Shown: positions 36,181 through 56,437 of the stretch, piece after piece
Position numbering within the stretch: position 1 is the first letter of the stretch
Layout of the letters: the number at the start of each line of letters is the position of its first letter
NCBI RefSeq assembly: GCF_004758605.1
Contig: NZ_CP038512.1
Location: 1,907,001 to 1,971,000, forward strand
Direction: 5' to 3'
DNA from: Deinococcus metallilatus
Lineage (GTDB): Bacteria > Deinococcota > Deinococci > Deinococcales > Deinococcaceae
Length of the DNA stretch: 64,000 bases
Notes under the pieces: generated by a model
The model's input: the letters and a program-made list of their open reading frames with translations, nothing else
Database searches by the model: none
What the model was told of the DNA's origin: nothing
Position numbers and translations under genes: made by a program

Positions 36181-36741
36181 ATGCCCGAACTCACCCTCCG
36201 CGAACGGCGGCCCGAGGATTTCCCGATTCAGTGGCGCTGGGAACAGGCCGAAGCCAGCCCGGAATGGAAACGCTGGGACGCGCCGTATTTCCACGAGCGG
36301 GACGAACCTTCAACACTCACGCTGGGGGCCTACACCGAGAAGCGGCTGAGCCAGCCCCCCGCGCAAAGCAGCCGCGTCCTTGCGCTGGATGACGAGTGCA
36401 TCGGCCAGGTGAGCCGCTGGGAGGAAGCCCCGGCGGGCGGCGGCTGGTGGGAACTCGGCCTGGTGATCTACGACCCGCGGCACTGGGGCGGGGGACTGGG
36501 CACCCGGGCGCTGGCGCTCTGGACGGAAACGACGTTCCGCGAAACGGAAGCGCACGTCGTCATGCTGACCACCTGGGGCGGCAACGAGCGCATGATCCGC
36601 GCCGCGCAGCGCGTCGGCTACCGCGAATGCGGGCGCGTGCCGGAAGCGCGGCTGTGGGAAGGGAAACGCTGGGACAGCGTGCGCCTGGCCGTGCTGCGGC
36701 AGGACTGGGAAGCCCTTCAGGCCAGCCGCCCGAATGCCTGA
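36181..36741 (+). CDS. GNAT N-acetyltransferase (paralog A)
   Basis: 186 aa, RimJ/RimL-like GNAT. The acetyl-CoA loop lies in HWGGGLGTRALALW, and TWGGNERMIRAAQRVGYRECGRV is the downstream helix-loop. A second gene (37375-37929) is clearly paralogous: both have KRWDAPYF/RRWDAPYF, GGGWWELGLVIYD/GGGWWDLGILIYD and NERMIRAA. TACGCT seven bases before ATG 36181 supports the start. Confidence 0.88.
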   Translation: MPELTLRERRPEDFPIQWRWEQAEASPEWKRWDAPYFHERDEPSTLTLGAYTEKRLSQPPAQSSRVLALDDECIGQVSRWEEAPAGGGWWELGLVIYDPRHWGGGLGTRALALWTETTFRETEAHVVMLTTWGGNERMIRAAQRVGYRECGRVPEARLWEGKRWDSVRLAVLRQDWEALQASRPNA

Positions 36742-36751
36742 CAGTTCGGAG

Positions 36752-37306
36752 TCACCTGACGGTGGTTCCGGCGGGCAACACGTACACGTCCACCAGGCCC
36801 CAGGGCTGGGGCTTTTCGGGGTACCGGTGGTTCTCCCAGACGAGGTAGTACCCGATCTGCCCGGCGGGCAGAGGCTTGTCCTTGTAGGTCACGGCGGGCC
36901 AGCGCGTGTCGGCGTCCACCTCGGGACTGCTGGCGGCGATCCATCCGCCCGCGCCGACCAGGTCACGCAGCCGGGCGATGGGCGCGTAGCCGTCGGCGCA
37001 GTACAGCATCACGGCGGCATCCCGGGCGAGCAGCGCGCCAAGGTCCGGCAGGCGGGCGCGCAGGAAGTCGTCCAGGCGGTACGCGGTGACGCGCAGGTCA
37101 CGGTGATACAGGTAATCGTTGGGCACCGTGAACGTCATGGGCCTGCCGCTGACGGCGAGCGTGGCGGGCGTGATGGCCGCGTGCGCGAGGGCCTGCACGC
37201 GGAGCAGGGCAATCTGCTGCGCCTTCGTGCGGGGGGACGCGGGCGCGGCCAGGGCGGTGGGCAGCGTGAGGGCGAGCAGGGCCGTGAGGAACAGAGAACG
37301 CTTCAC
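36752..37306 (-). CDS. Exported protein, possibly with a molybdopterin-oxidoreductase-like fold
   Basis: 184 aa. The signal peptide is VKRSLFLTALLALTLPTALA. The mature part contains YRLDDFLRARLPDLGALLARDAAVMLYCADGYAPIARLRDL and YYLVWENHRYPEKPQPWGLVDVYVLP, which resembles small SUOX-fold molybdopterin proteins, with a cysteine in the expected YCADGY context. This resemblance is weak. The start is GTG 37306, seven bases after TAAGGT. It is flanked by two paralogous acetyltransferases. Confidence 0.65.
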   Translation of the reverse strand: MKRSLFLTALLALTLPTALAAPASPRTKAQQIALLRVQALAHAAITPATLAVSGRPMTFTVPNDYLYHRDLRVTAYRLDDFLRARLPDLGALLARDAAVMLYCADGYAPIARLRDLVGAGGWIAASSPEVDADTRWPAVTYKDKPLPAGQIGYYLVWENHRYPEKPQPWGLVDVYVLPAGTTVR

Positions 37307-37374
37307 GCCGCCCACCTTAACGGGAAAAGCACACTGTGCCCGCCAGAATGGCCCGCCCCGGCACATCTGGCATC

Positions 37375-37929
<555 letters not shown>

Positions 37930-37982
37930 GCTGCGTGCATGACCGCTCCTGGCGTGCCCCCTCACCCCGGGAGGTCAGGCGC

Positions 37983-38607
<625 letters not shown>

Positions 38608-38609
<2 letters not shown>

Positions 38610-38676
38610 TACCAAATTGCGTTGATTCCAAGGAATCAACCGAGCGGAGCGAGTGGCAAAAAGTACGGCGCCCCGG
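38608..38676. repeat. ATACC-type dispersed element, partial copy
   Basis: It begins GATACCAAATTGCGTTGATT on the upstream gene's stop codon and continues through GAATCAACCGAGCGGAGCGAG and AAAAAGTACGGCGCC. Reverse-complemented, this matches the right part of the 46334-46459 copy (GTACTTTTTG, GCTCGCTCCGCTCGGTTGATTC, CAATTTGGTAT). It stops at the 3' end of the XRE gene, and the second terminus is missing. Confidence 0.6.
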
Positions 38677-38678
38677 TT

Positions 38679-39509
38679 TCACCCGCCGCCCTCACCGGCC
38701 GCACCCCCTGGCGGCACCTCCAGCAGGGCACGCAACCGCTCGCCCGTGGCCGCATCCGCCGGGAAGAAGGCTTCGATGGCCAGTTCCGAGAGGGTCACGT
38801 CCAGAGGGGTCCCAAAAACGGTGGTCGTCCCCAGCAGCGCGAGGGGACCCTGCGAGGTCATCAGCCGCAGCGGGACGAAGACATGGGCCTGAGCGTGACC
38901 GTGGGTGCCCGCTGGCAGTGGGTCGGGGGCCGGGTAGGCGGCCAGTTCGCGGCGGAGGTGTGCGAGTTCGGCGTCCCCACTCCGCTCGATCTGCCCGGCG
39001 AGGCGGTTCAGGAGGTGGAGACGCCACTCGCTCAGGTTCTCAATGCGCGGCGCGAGTCCCCGCGGGTGGAGGCTCAGGCGCAGGACGTTGACGGGCGGCG
39101 TCAGCAGTTCGGCGTCCACGCCTGCGAGCAGAGGCCCCACGGCACGGTTGGCCGCGACGAGGTTCCAGTGATGGTCCACCGCCAGGGCCGGATAGGGCTC
39201 GTGCCCGGCCAGAACCGCCTCGACCGCCTCCAGGGCCGCCCCCAGCGCGGGGTCGTGCAGGGGCCGCTCCGAGAACATCGGGGCGTAGCCCGCCGCCAGC
39301 AGCAGGGTGTTGCGCTCCCGCAGGGGCACGTCCAGCTGCTCCGCCAGGCGCAGCACCATGTCGCGGCTCGGCACCGAACGCCCGGTTTCCACGTAACTCA
39401 GGTGCCGGGCAGAGATGTCGGCATCACCCGCGAGGTCCAGTTGGCTGAGGCGGCGGCGCTGTCGCCAGCCGCGCAGCAGGTCGCCGAAGGGGGGCAGGGT
39501 CGCGGTCAT
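38679..39509 (-). CDS. XRE-family regulator with MmyB-like ligand domain
   Basis: 276 aa. The N-terminal helix-turn-helix (about 5-65) reads GDLLRGWRQRRRLSQLDLAGDADISARHLSYVETGRSVPSRDMV. It is followed by a PAS-like MmyB domain (about 100-270, with YPALAVDHHWNLVAANRAVGPLL). Such actinobacterial-type regulators control adjacent metabolic genes, often fatty-acid-related. TACCCT six bases before the ATG supports the start. It is divergent from a SnoaL-like gene, its probable target. Confidence 0.88.
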   Translation of the reverse strand: MTATLPPFGDLLRGWRQRRRLSQLDLAGDADISARHLSYVETGRSVPSRDMVLRLAEQLDVPLRERNTLLLAAGYAPMFSERPLHDPALGAALEAVEAVLAGHEPYPALAVDHHWNLVAANRAVGPLLAGVDAELLTPPVNVLRLSLHPRGLAPRIENLSEWRLHLLNRLAGQIERSGDAELAHLRRELAAYPAPDPLPAGTHGHAQAHVFVPLRLMTSQGPLALLGTTTVFGTPLDVTLSELAIEAFFPADAATGERLRALLEVPPGGAAGEGGG

Positions 39510-39646
39510 TTCCAGAGGGTAAGCTCCGCTCCCCGCCGTTGCCAATGACCTCCGGGGTCATCGACAGGCCACCCGTCCCCTCCACATCATGCTCCTGGGA
39601 ACGGCACTGGAGCAGGTCAAGGGTGTCTGCCCGGAGGAGGCTTCGC

Positions 39647-40009
39647 ATGAGTAACGCTGGTGAACTGGTTGATCTTTATCTCGCCGCCTGGAACGAGCCG
39701 GACGAGGACCGCCGCCGCGAGATCGTGGCCCGGACGTACACCGAGGAGGCCACCTATGTGGACCCGCTCATGCAGGGCGCGGGCCACAGCGGCATCACCG
39801 CCATGATCGGCGCGGCGCAGGCGCAATTTCCCGGCCTCCGCTTCCGCCTCGCTTCGGAGGTGGAGGCCCACCACGACCACACCCGCTTCTCCTGGGAACT
39901 CGCGCCCGCTGATGGCGCCGCAGTCGCCCGGGGCACCGACGTGGGCCAGATCATAGGAGGCCGCTTCGGCACCGTCGTCGGGTTCCTGGACCAGATCCCC
40001 ACCTCGTGA
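39647..40009 (+). CDS. SnoaL-like/NTF2-fold protein
   Basis: 120 aa. The fold pattern ELVDLYLAAWNEPDEDRRREIVARTYTEEATYVDPLMQGAGHSGITAMIGAAQAQFPGLRF is typical of nuclear-transport-factor-2-like proteins that often neighbour XRE/MmyB regulators. No catalytic assignment is possible. GGAGGAGG upstream of the ATG is a strong ribosome binding site, unlike the many leaderless genes here. Confidence 0.85.
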   Translation: MSNAGELVDLYLAAWNEPDEDRRREIVARTYTEEATYVDPLMQGAGHSGITAMIGAAQAQFPGLRFRLASEVEAHHDHTRFSWELAPADGAAVARGTDVGQIIGGRFGTVVGFLDQIPTS

Positions 40010-40048
40010 CCGAAAGCGGCTGAGGACAAGCTGGCCGCCGACAAGTCA

Positions 40049-40082
40049 AGCAGGGCGTCCCACTCCACGGGGACGCCCTGCT
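40049..40082. terminator. Perfect 13-bp hairpin between SnoaL and S41 protease genes
   Basis: AGCAGGGCGTCCC (40049-40061) pairs exactly with GGGACGCCCTGCT (40070-40082) over an eight-base loop. It lies between convergent genes, followed by a TCAGCCGTCAGC-family fragment up to 40104. Confidence 0.7.
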
Positions 40083-40102
40083 GACGGCTGAAAGCTGACC
40101 GC

Positions 40103-41419
40103 TTACTTCAGCAGGTCCAGCGCCTTTTTCAGGATCGCGTCGTCCTGCGGGTCCACCACCGCCTCGCCCTGGGTGGTGCTGTGGGTGGGGCGCTTGACCT
40201 CGCCGGTGTAGGTGAACTTGCCGTCCTTGTCGGCGGTGACGGTCACGGGCTTGCCGTCCACGGTCAGGGTGATCTTGGCGTTCGGCTCCAGGCCACCCCC
40301 GGTGAAATTCAGGGGCACGGTGTAGCGCGTGTCCTTTACGACCACGTCGGGCGTGATGCCCTTCTTGTGAATCTGGCGGCCATTGGGGGTCAGCCACTCG
40401 TTCGCCACGATGGCGACCTTGCCGCCGTCCACCGTGTCGATTGGAATCTGCGCGACCCCCTTGCCGAAGGTCTGCTCCCCGACGATGGTGGCCCGCTTGG
40501 TGTCCTGAAGCGCGCCCGCCACCACCTCGCTGGCGCTGGCGCTGTTCTTGTTCACCAGCACGATCAGCTTGCCGGTGTAGTCGCCGGGGCTGCGGGTGGC
40601 CTTGCCGTACACCTCGGTCTTGCCGCTGCGGTCACGCAGGCTGACGATGTCGCCCTGCCAGAGGAACTGGTCGGCCACGTCCACGCCCGCGTTCAGCAGG
40701 CCGCCGCCGTTGTCGCGCAGGTCGAGGATCAGCTTCTGCACGCCCTTCTTCTTCATGTCGGCCACGGCGGCGCGGAACTGCTCGCTGGCCTTCGAGTTGT
40801 AGAAGGTGTTCAGCGCGATGTAGCCGACATTGCCCGGCAGCACCGTCTCCTCGACGCTGACGATGGTGACCTTGCGGCGCTCCATCTTCACGGTGTAGGG
40901 CTTGCCCGCGCGCGCGAAGGTCACGCTCACGGTCGTGCCCTCCTTGCCGCGCACCAGGCGCACGATCTCGTCGAGCTTGCTGTTCAGCACGTCCTTGTCG
41001 TCGATCTTCACGAACACGTCACCGATCTGCACCCCGGCGTTCGCGGCGGCCCCACCCTTGTAGACGTTGTCGATCTTGCCTCCGGTGCCGTCGGCGTTCG
41101 CGGCGACCAGCGTGACGCCGATCCCGCCGAATTCGCCGTTGAGGTTCTGGTTGTCGATGGCGTTGTTCGCGGGCTCGCTGTAGTACGTGAACTCGTCGTT
41201 CAGGCTGCCGATGGCGCCGTTGATCGCGCCGCGCAGCAGCTTCTCCTGATCGATGGGATAGAGGTAGTACTGGTTCAGGGCGCCGATCACCTGGAGAAAG
41301 GCGCGGCCGGTATCGGTCTTGGTCAGGTCCGACTGGGTGTACCCGCCCATTTGCGCGTACCCCACGGCGGCGGTAGCGGCGAGGGCACCCGCCACGAGCA
41401 TCATGCGTTTCCGGTTCAC
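40103..41419 (-). CDS. Carboxy-terminal processing (S41) serine protease
   Basis: 438 aa. A signal peptide follows a RKR n-region (VNRKRMMLVAGALAATAAVGYA). Then come an N-terminal helical domain, a PDZ domain (about 95-180, GEFGGIGVTLVAA and GVQIGDVFVKIDDKDV) and the S41 protease core. The catalytic Ser is in NKNSASASEVVAGAL and the Lys in GEQTFGKGVAQ. A C-terminal extra beta-domain (about 370-438) is unusual. It would process exported proteins. GTG 41419 lies six bases after TATTCT, hence leaderless; ATG 41452 is an alternative. Confidence 0.93.
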   Translation of the reverse strand: MNRKRMMLVAGALAATAAVGYAQMGGYTQSDLTKTDTGRAFLQVIGALNQYYLYPIDQEKLLRGAINGAIGSLNDEFTYYSEPANNAIDNQNLNGEFGGIGVTLVAANADGTGGKIDNVYKGGAAANAGVQIGDVFVKIDDKDVLNSKLDEIVRLVRGKEGTTVSVTFARAGKPYTVKMERRKVTIVSVEETVLPGNVGYIALNTFYNSKASEQFRAAVADMKKKGVQKLILDLRDNGGGLLNAGVDVADQFLWQGDIVSLRDRSGKTEVYGKATRSPGDYTGKLIVLVNKNSASASEVVAGALQDTKRATIVGEQTFGKGVAQIPIDTVDGGKVAIVANEWLTPNGRQIHKKGITPDVVVKDTRYTVPLNFTGGGLEPNAKITLTVDGKPVTVTADKDGKFTYTGEVKRPTHSTTQGEAVVDPQDDAILKKALDLLK

Positions 41420-41607
41420 GCGGCCAGAATAGGGCGGGCGGGTGAAGGACATTTGAGGCGGAAGTGACGGAGCGGCTTTCCCCCCGGCGGGCTGATTTAT
41501 GAAGATTCCTTCACGCTATAGCGGAGGCCTGGGCTATGCTGGGCCGCGAGCATGACGCACCCGCACAGTTTGCCGCGCGCCCACGTTGCTTCCGGCGGAG
41601 GCCAGCC

Positions 41608-42291
<684 letters not shown>

Positions 42292-42307
42292 GGGGGAGGG
42301 CCGCCCC

Positions 42308-42380
42308 GTCAAACCGTCGAACGGTCAAACCGTCGAACGGCCGGGTCCCCCTAGACGGTTTGACGGTTAGACCTTTAGAC
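42308..42380. repeat. GTCAAACCGTC/GACGGTTTGAC inverted repeat between ftsE and ftsX
   Basis: GTCAAACCGTC occurs twice directly (42308-42318 and 42324-42334) and once inverted (42354-42364). It is followed by the related GGTTAGACCTTTAGACC. It lies inside an operon, so it could form an mRNA hairpin between the two genes. The same unit is not seen elsewhere in the window. Confidence 0.6.
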
Positions 42381-42397
42381 CGCGCCGGGGGCGCGTC

Positions 42398-44915
<2,518 letters not shown>

Positions 44916-44929
44916 GGGGAGGCGTGTGG

Positions 44930-44997
44930 CCTGTGGCTTGTCGCTTGTGGAGGCTGAGGCTTCAAGCTGGCGCGTTCGCTCGTCGACAAGCCACAGG
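44930..44997. repeat. CCTGTGGCTTGTCG inverted repeat
   Basis: CCTGTGGCTTGTCG (44930-44943) is repeated exactly inverted at 44984-44997. A related hairpin (GGCGCGTGGCTTGT at 45444-45457 and ACAAGCCACACGCC at 45519-45532) follows rpsP. So this is a small dispersed family flanking the ribosomal protein gene. Confidence 0.65.
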
Positions 44998-45045
44998 CTC
45001 CGTTCCACAAGCCCTTGCCCCTCCCCCCCTCCTCTGCTACTCTTC

Positions 45046-45080
<35 letters not shown>

Positions 45081-45142
45081 CATTCCCGTGACCTAAGCGG
45101 GGAAGCCCACCCTCAACATCCCAACCCGAGGTTTTTCAGATC

Positions 45143-45391
<249 letters not shown>

Positions 45392-45409
45392 GCAAAGGCA
45401 ACGAAGAGA

Positions 45410-45436
45410 GAGGCTCCTGCGGGGGCCTCTTTTTTT
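45410..45436 (+). terminator. Rho-independent terminator after rpsP
   Basis: GAGGCTCC (45410-45417) and GGGGCCTC (45422-45429) form an eight-pair stem with one G-U pair and a TGCG tetraloop, followed by seven T residues. It is the clearest terminator of the window. Confidence 0.92.
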
Positions 45437-45443
45437 GACTTGT

Positions 45444-45791
<348 letters not shown>

Positions 45792-45801
45792 GGGGCCAGC
45801 C

Positions 45802-46335
45802 TTGACCGCCCCGGCCGACACGACCCGGCTGGGTCATTTCCTCGGGCCGCACGGTGTCCAGGGCGGCGTGAAGGTGTACGTGCTGGGCGACCCGCAGCAA
45901 TTGCTCGCGCTGGAGCGCGTGTGGGTGGAGGGCCGGGGCTGGCTGCGGGTGCGCCGCGCCGAGGCCCTCGCGCCGGGCGTGGCCCTCCAGCTCGCGGGCA
46001 TCACCAGCCGCGAGGGGGCCGAGGAACTGCGGGGCGCGAACGTGTACGCCGCCGACGCCGACCTCCCCCCGCTGGAAGCGGGCCGCTACTACTACCACGA
46101 GTTGCGCGGCCTGCCGGTCCAGGGCGCGGGCGGCGAACAGGTGGGCGAGGTCCGGGACGTCGTGGACGCGGGGCATCAGGATTTGCTGGTCGTCACGCAC
46201 GCGGGCGGTGAGGGCTTCCTGCCCCTGCAAGCGCCTTACGTGGTCGTCCGCACAGGCGAAACAGGACGCCCCGCCGCCATTGCCCTGACGGAAGACGCCC
46301 CGGCGGGGCTGCTGGGCGAAGGGGTGGAGGAGTGA
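45802..46335 (+). CDS. rimM: Ribosome maturation factor RimM
   Basis: 177 aa. The RimM N-terminal domain starts with TTRLGHFLGPHGVQGGVKVYVL (G-x-G-x2-G-x2-G), and the PRC-barrel half has YYYHELRGLPVQ and GEVRDVVDAGHQDLLVV. It assists 30S head assembly with S19. The start is TTG 45802, with GAGGGG upstream. The stop codon TGA 46333-46335 overlaps the left end of an ATACC element that separates it from trmD. Confidence 0.93.
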   Translation: MTAPADTTRLGHFLGPHGVQGGVKVYVLGDPQQLLALERVWVEGRGWLRVRRAEALAPGVALQLAGITSREGAEELRGANVYAADADLPPLEAGRYYYHELRGLPVQGAGGEQVGEVRDVVDAGHQDLLVVTHAGGEGFLPLQAPYVVVRTGETGRPAAIALTEDAPAGLLGEGVEE

Positions 46336-46459
46336 TACCGACTTGCTCTGATTCCAGAACATCCGGGAGAGCGCCGGACGTTCTTCCATCGCCGCCAGCC
46401 GGTACTTTTTGCTGCTCGCTCCGCTCGGTTGATTCTCCCGAATCAACACAATTTGGTAT
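46334..46459. mobile_element. MITE-like ATACC element between rimM and trmD
   Basis: The left end GATACCGACTTGCTCTGATT and the right end (reverse complement ATACCAAATTGTGTTGATTC) are imperfect inverted repeats, agreeing at about 15 of 20 positions. The interior GCCGCCAGCCGGTACTTTTTG, GCTCGCTCCGCTCGG and an internal GATTCTCCCGAATC hairpin are shared with the 17247 and 38608 copies. It has no coding capacity and lies within an operon-like gene series. Confidence 0.6.
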
Positions 46460-46494
46460 GAGGCGCTGCGCGACGCAGAGGGCCGAGGCCCCCC

Positions 46495-47298
46495 ATGCTG
46501 ACCTTCTCCTTCCTCACCCTCTTTCCCGAACTGCTCGCGCCGTTCGCGTCGGAGGCCATCGTGGGGAAGGCGCGGGCGCGGGGGCTGGTGGACGTGAAGC
46601 TCGTGAACATGCGGGACTTTGCGGAGAACAAGCATCTCAAGGTGGACGACACGCCCTACGGCGGCGGCGCGGGCATGGTGATCCGGGTGGACGTGGCCGA
46701 GCGGGCACTCGCCAGCCTGCCCCCCGCCGACGAGATGATCCTGTTCACGCCCGCCGGGGAGCGGTTCACGCAGCGGACGGCGGAGGAGCTGTCCACGCGG
46801 TCGCACCTCGCCTTCCTGTGCGGGCGCTATGAGGGCTTCGACGCGCGGGTGGAAAGGCTGGCGACGCGCGAACTCAGCCTCGGGGACTTCGTGATGATGG
46901 GGGGCGAGGCGGCGGCGGCCTGCGTGCTGGAAGCGGTCGCGCGCCTGGTCCCGGGCGTTCTGGGCGACGAGGACTCGCACCGGGCGGACAGCTTTTCCAG
47001 TGGTCTGCTGGACTATCCGGAATACACCCGCCCCCCGGAGTGGCGCGGCGAGAGCGTGCCCGAAGTGCTGAAGGGCGGCAACCACGGCGCCGTCGCCCGG
47101 TGGCGGCGGGAACACGCGCTCGCGCGGACGCTGGCGCGGCGGCCCGATCTGCTCGCCAGCGCGGACCTGACGCCCCAGGACAGCGCGCACCTGCTCACGC
47201 TGGGGGTGACGCCCGAGCAACTGGCGGCGTGGGGCGCGCCTCCTCCCCCCGCGCCCAAACGTCGCCGCAAGGTCCGGGCCGACGCCGAGGGGACCTGA
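46495..47298 (+). CDS. trmD: tRNA (guanine-37-N1)-methyltransferase
   Basis: 267 aa, SPOUT enzyme that makes m1G37 in tRNAs. Typical motifs are [16 protein letters not shown], the [16 protein letters not shown] loop, [12 protein letters not shown] and the trefoil knot [14 protein letters not shown], then [20 protein letters not shown]. The C-terminal tail ends in a basic KRRRKVRAD. It belongs to the rimM cluster, although a repeat separates them. Confidence 0.95.
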   Translation: MLTFSFLTLFPELLAPFASEAIVGKARARGLVDVKLVNMRDFAENKHLKVDDTPYGGGAGMVIRVDVAERALASLPPADEMILFTPAGERFTQRTAEELSTRSHLAFLCGRYEGFDARVERLATRELSLGDFVMMGGEAAAACVLEAVARLVPGVLGDEDSHRADSFSSGLLDYPEYTRPPEWRGESVPEVLKGGNHGAVARWRREHALARTLARRPDLLASADLTPQDSAHLLTLGVTPEQLAAWGAPPPPAPKRRRKVRADAEGT

Positions 47299-47414
47299 AC
47301 CGCTAAGCCGCACGCAGGCCGAACCACACAGGCGAACAGGCACAGGGCAAAAACCACGTCCAGCCGCGTCTTCTGTATGCCTTGCTCACTTGTCGGCCGC
47401 CGAAACGGCGCACC

Positions 47415-48026
47415 ATGACGGGAGAGATGCGTGTACCGCTGTTCCCCCTCCCGAACGTCGTGCTGTTTCCCGGACAGGTGCTTCCCCTGTACGTGTTCGA
47501 GCCGCGTTACCGGGAACTGCTGACGCGCGTGCAGACGAGCGGGGAGCCGTTCGGGATCGTGCGGATCGTGCAGCCCCGCGAGGTTTCGCCGCTGCCCTTC
47601 CACGAGCGGGTCACCCGGGTCGGCACGCTGGCGCACCTGCGGCGGTCCGAAACCCACGAGGACGGCACCAGCAGCATCCTGGTGGTGGGTGGCGAGCGGT
47701 TCAGGGTGCAGGATTTCGATCTGACGCACACGTACCTGGGGGCGGACGTGACCGTCTGGCCGCTCGCCCCCGCCCCCCTGGACCGCCCCGCCGAGGAAGC
47801 CGTCGCCCGGCGCCTCGTGTCCGATCTGATGCGCCTGCGCCCGGCCGACGCCGACGCCATCCGCGAGAGTGCCCCGCAAGACCCCCTGCTGATCGCCAGT
47901 TTCGCCGCCGCACTGCTCCCCCTCGACGCCGGGCAGCGGGAGAGGGCGCTCGAAGCCCCGACCCTCCTCGGCCGCCTGGAGACGCTCCTGGGCTTCCTGC
48001 CTGGGGATGTGCGGGTGCTGCACTGA
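47415..48026 (+). CDS. LON-substrate-binding-domain protein
   Basis: 203 aa, only the N-terminal LON domain without AAA or protease parts. [30 protein letters not shown] is the domain signature, followed by [24 protein letters not shown]. Stand-alone LON-domain proteins are common and may bind unfolded substrates; their role is unclear. ATG 47415 or 47427 are possible starts. A dispersed repeat follows the stop. Confidence 0.88.
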   Translation: MTGEMRVPLFPLPNVVLFPGQVLPLYVFEPRYRELLTRVQTSGEPFGIVRIVQPREVSPLPFHERVTRVGTLAHLRRSETHEDGTSSILVVGGERFRVQDFDLTHTYLGADVTVWPLAPAPLDRPAEEAVARRLVSDLMRLRPADADAIRESAPQDPLLIASFAAALLPLDAGQRERALEAPTLLGRLETLLGFLPGDVRVLH

Positions 48027-48028
48027 AG

Positions 48029-48089
48029 GGGTCAGGAGTGAGGGGTTAGGCATCAGGAAAAGCCCTAATTCCTGACACCTGATCCCTCC
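48029..48089. repeat. GGGTCAGGAGTGAGGGGTTAGG inverted repeat
   Basis: The left arm GGGTCAGGAGTGAGGGGTTAG and right arm CCTAATTCCTGACACCTGATCC are imperfect complements. It sits between two convergent genes and reaches the stop codon of purU. It is related to the CCTAACCCCT repeats at 6.09, 8.25 and 26.2 kb. Confidence 0.6.
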
Positions 48090-48974
<885 letters not shown>

Positions 48975-49000
48975 GTCCCGGCAGGATAGCCGGTGCCCGT

Positions 49001-50129
<1,129 letters not shown>

Positions 50130-50138
<9 letters not shown>

Positions 50139-50208
50139 GCAAGCCCACTGGCCTCGGCTGTCGCTTCAGCCTTCTTGCTCAAAGCTCACGGCTTATAGCT
50201 CATGGCCC
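50130..50208. repeat. GGGCTATGAGC hairpin repeat between convergent genes
   Basis: GGGCTATGAGC (50130-50140) and GCTCATGGCCC (50198-50208) are inverted copies with one mismatch. An inner GAGCAAG/CTTGCTC pair extends the structure. The left arm contains the stop of the aminopeptidase. It could end transcription from both sides. Confidence 0.6.
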
Positions 50209-50216
50209 GTCAATAC

Positions 50217-50780
50217 CTATCCGATCACCTTCCGCACCGTCTCCCGCCACCCCGGCGGGTACATCACCGCGAACTGCCCCTGGTGGTCCGCCCAGACGCG
50301 CGTGAAGTCGGCGTAGCCCATCCGGACGTACCCGAGCAGCGGGTCCATCAGGTACACCTGCTGTCGGGCGTCGTCATATCCAGTCACGACGCGCCAGTGT
50401 GGGATGACCTGCGTGGCCGTGATGTGGGATTGCAGGGCGATCAGCGGCAGGCGGGCGCGGATGGCCGAGCGGACCGTCTCCAGGGAACCGCCCCGGTACA
50501 GCCGGGCCTCCATGCCGACCTGCGGCGCGAAGTCCACGATGGCCTGTGCGGTCATATACGCCCGCTCGTCGGGCCGGGTCAGGCGGCTCACGTCGGCCAG
50601 GCTGACCTTGATGCCGAAGTAGGCAAGCACCTGCGTGATGCTCGCCGGGCCGCAGGCGTTATACGTCTGGTGGACGAGCGGCATGCCGGACAGCACATAC
50701 CCGGCGGGGGGCGCGGAGGCTGGGGCCGCCCGCACGCTGCCGAGCAGTGCGGCGAGGAGGAGGGGAAGCAGGAGACGCAC
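50217..50780 (-). CDS. Exported C39-like cysteine peptidase domain protein
   Basis: 187 aa. A signal peptide ([19 protein letters not shown]) is followed by a C39-type domain with the cysteine in [16 protein letters not shown] and the histidine in [21 protein letters not shown]. Stand-alone C39-like proteins are probably envelope proteases, but no partner transporter or peptide is nearby. The start is GTG 50780, six bases after CATGCT. It shares the strand with the lipoprotein gene upstream. Confidence 0.85.
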   Translation of the reverse strand: MRLLLPLLLAALLGSVRAAPASAPPAGYVLSGMPLVHQTYNACGPASITQVLAYFGIKVSLADVSRLTRPDERAYMTAQAIVDFAPQVGMEARLYRGGSLETVRSAIRARLPLIALQSHITATQVIPHWRVVTGYDDARQQVYLMDPLLGYVRMGYADFTRVWADHQGQFAVMYPPGWRETVRKVIG

Positions 50781-50815
50781 TCAAGCAGCATGCCTCACCC
50801 CCTCTGACGGAACGT

Positions 50816-51280
50816 TTACCGCTGCCGCACGCCGCAACTGCCCAGCGGCACTTCCTTCCCCTGGTCCACCCGCACGAAATCGCCGGAAATGTAGGTGATC
50901 CCGGCGTCACGTGCCAGCACCCGGCAGCGGTAGATCGCCCCGGCCATGCCCGCATTCCACAGGAAGTCCGTCTCGCCCGTGCTGAGAGTCTGCACGATCA
51001 TGGGCGTTCCGCCGGGGAACAGCAGACGCAGGGTCATAACCGGGTTGAGGTTGCTGCGGACCTTCACGCTGGCCTTTTCACTGCCCGCAGGAACGTCGCT
51101 GCGGTCCATGTCGTAGGTGCTGAAGCGTCCGGTCGCCACCTCGGCGCTGGTGAGCTGTCCATTGTCGTAACCCTGCGCCAGCCAGTTCTGCCCGGCGGCA
51201 AAGGGAGTCGAGCGGGACGGGCTGAGGGTACAGGCACTCAGGGTCAGCAGGAACAGGCAGGCAAGGGGGAAGCGGGCCAT
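50816..51280 (-). CDS. Lipoprotein of unknown function
   Basis: 154 aa. The lipobox is LLTLSAC with the cysteine at residue 17. The mature part is beta-rich and has two further cysteines (YRCRVLA and GSCGVRQ) that may form a disulfide. No family is recognised. TAAATT six bases before the ATG supports the start. It is 35 bases from the C39-like gene on the same strand. Confidence 0.75.
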   Translation of the reverse strand: MARFPLACLFLLTLSACTLSPSRSTPFAAGQNWLAQGYDNGQLTSAEVATGRFSTYDMDRSDVPAGSEKASVKVRSNLNPVMTLRLLFPGGTPMIVQTLSTGETDFLWNAGMAGAIYRCRVLARDAGITYISGDFVRVDQGKEVPLGSCGVRQR

Positions 51281-51309
51281 GCGCCCAATTTAGAGTGTGG
51301 TGGGGACGT

Positions 51310-54691
<3,382 letters not shown>

Positions 54692-54693
54692 CC

Positions 54694-56283
<1,590 letters not shown>

Positions 56284-56349
56284 GGCCGTACTCCTGAGAA
56301 AAGGGTCCTGCGGGCAGGGGGAGGCGCCCGGCTTGGGAAAAGGCAAGGA

Positions 56350-56391
<42 letters not shown>

Positions 56392-56437
56392 GTACGTCAT
56401 CCCTATATGATACCGCAGCGGACGGCGGGGCAGGGCT

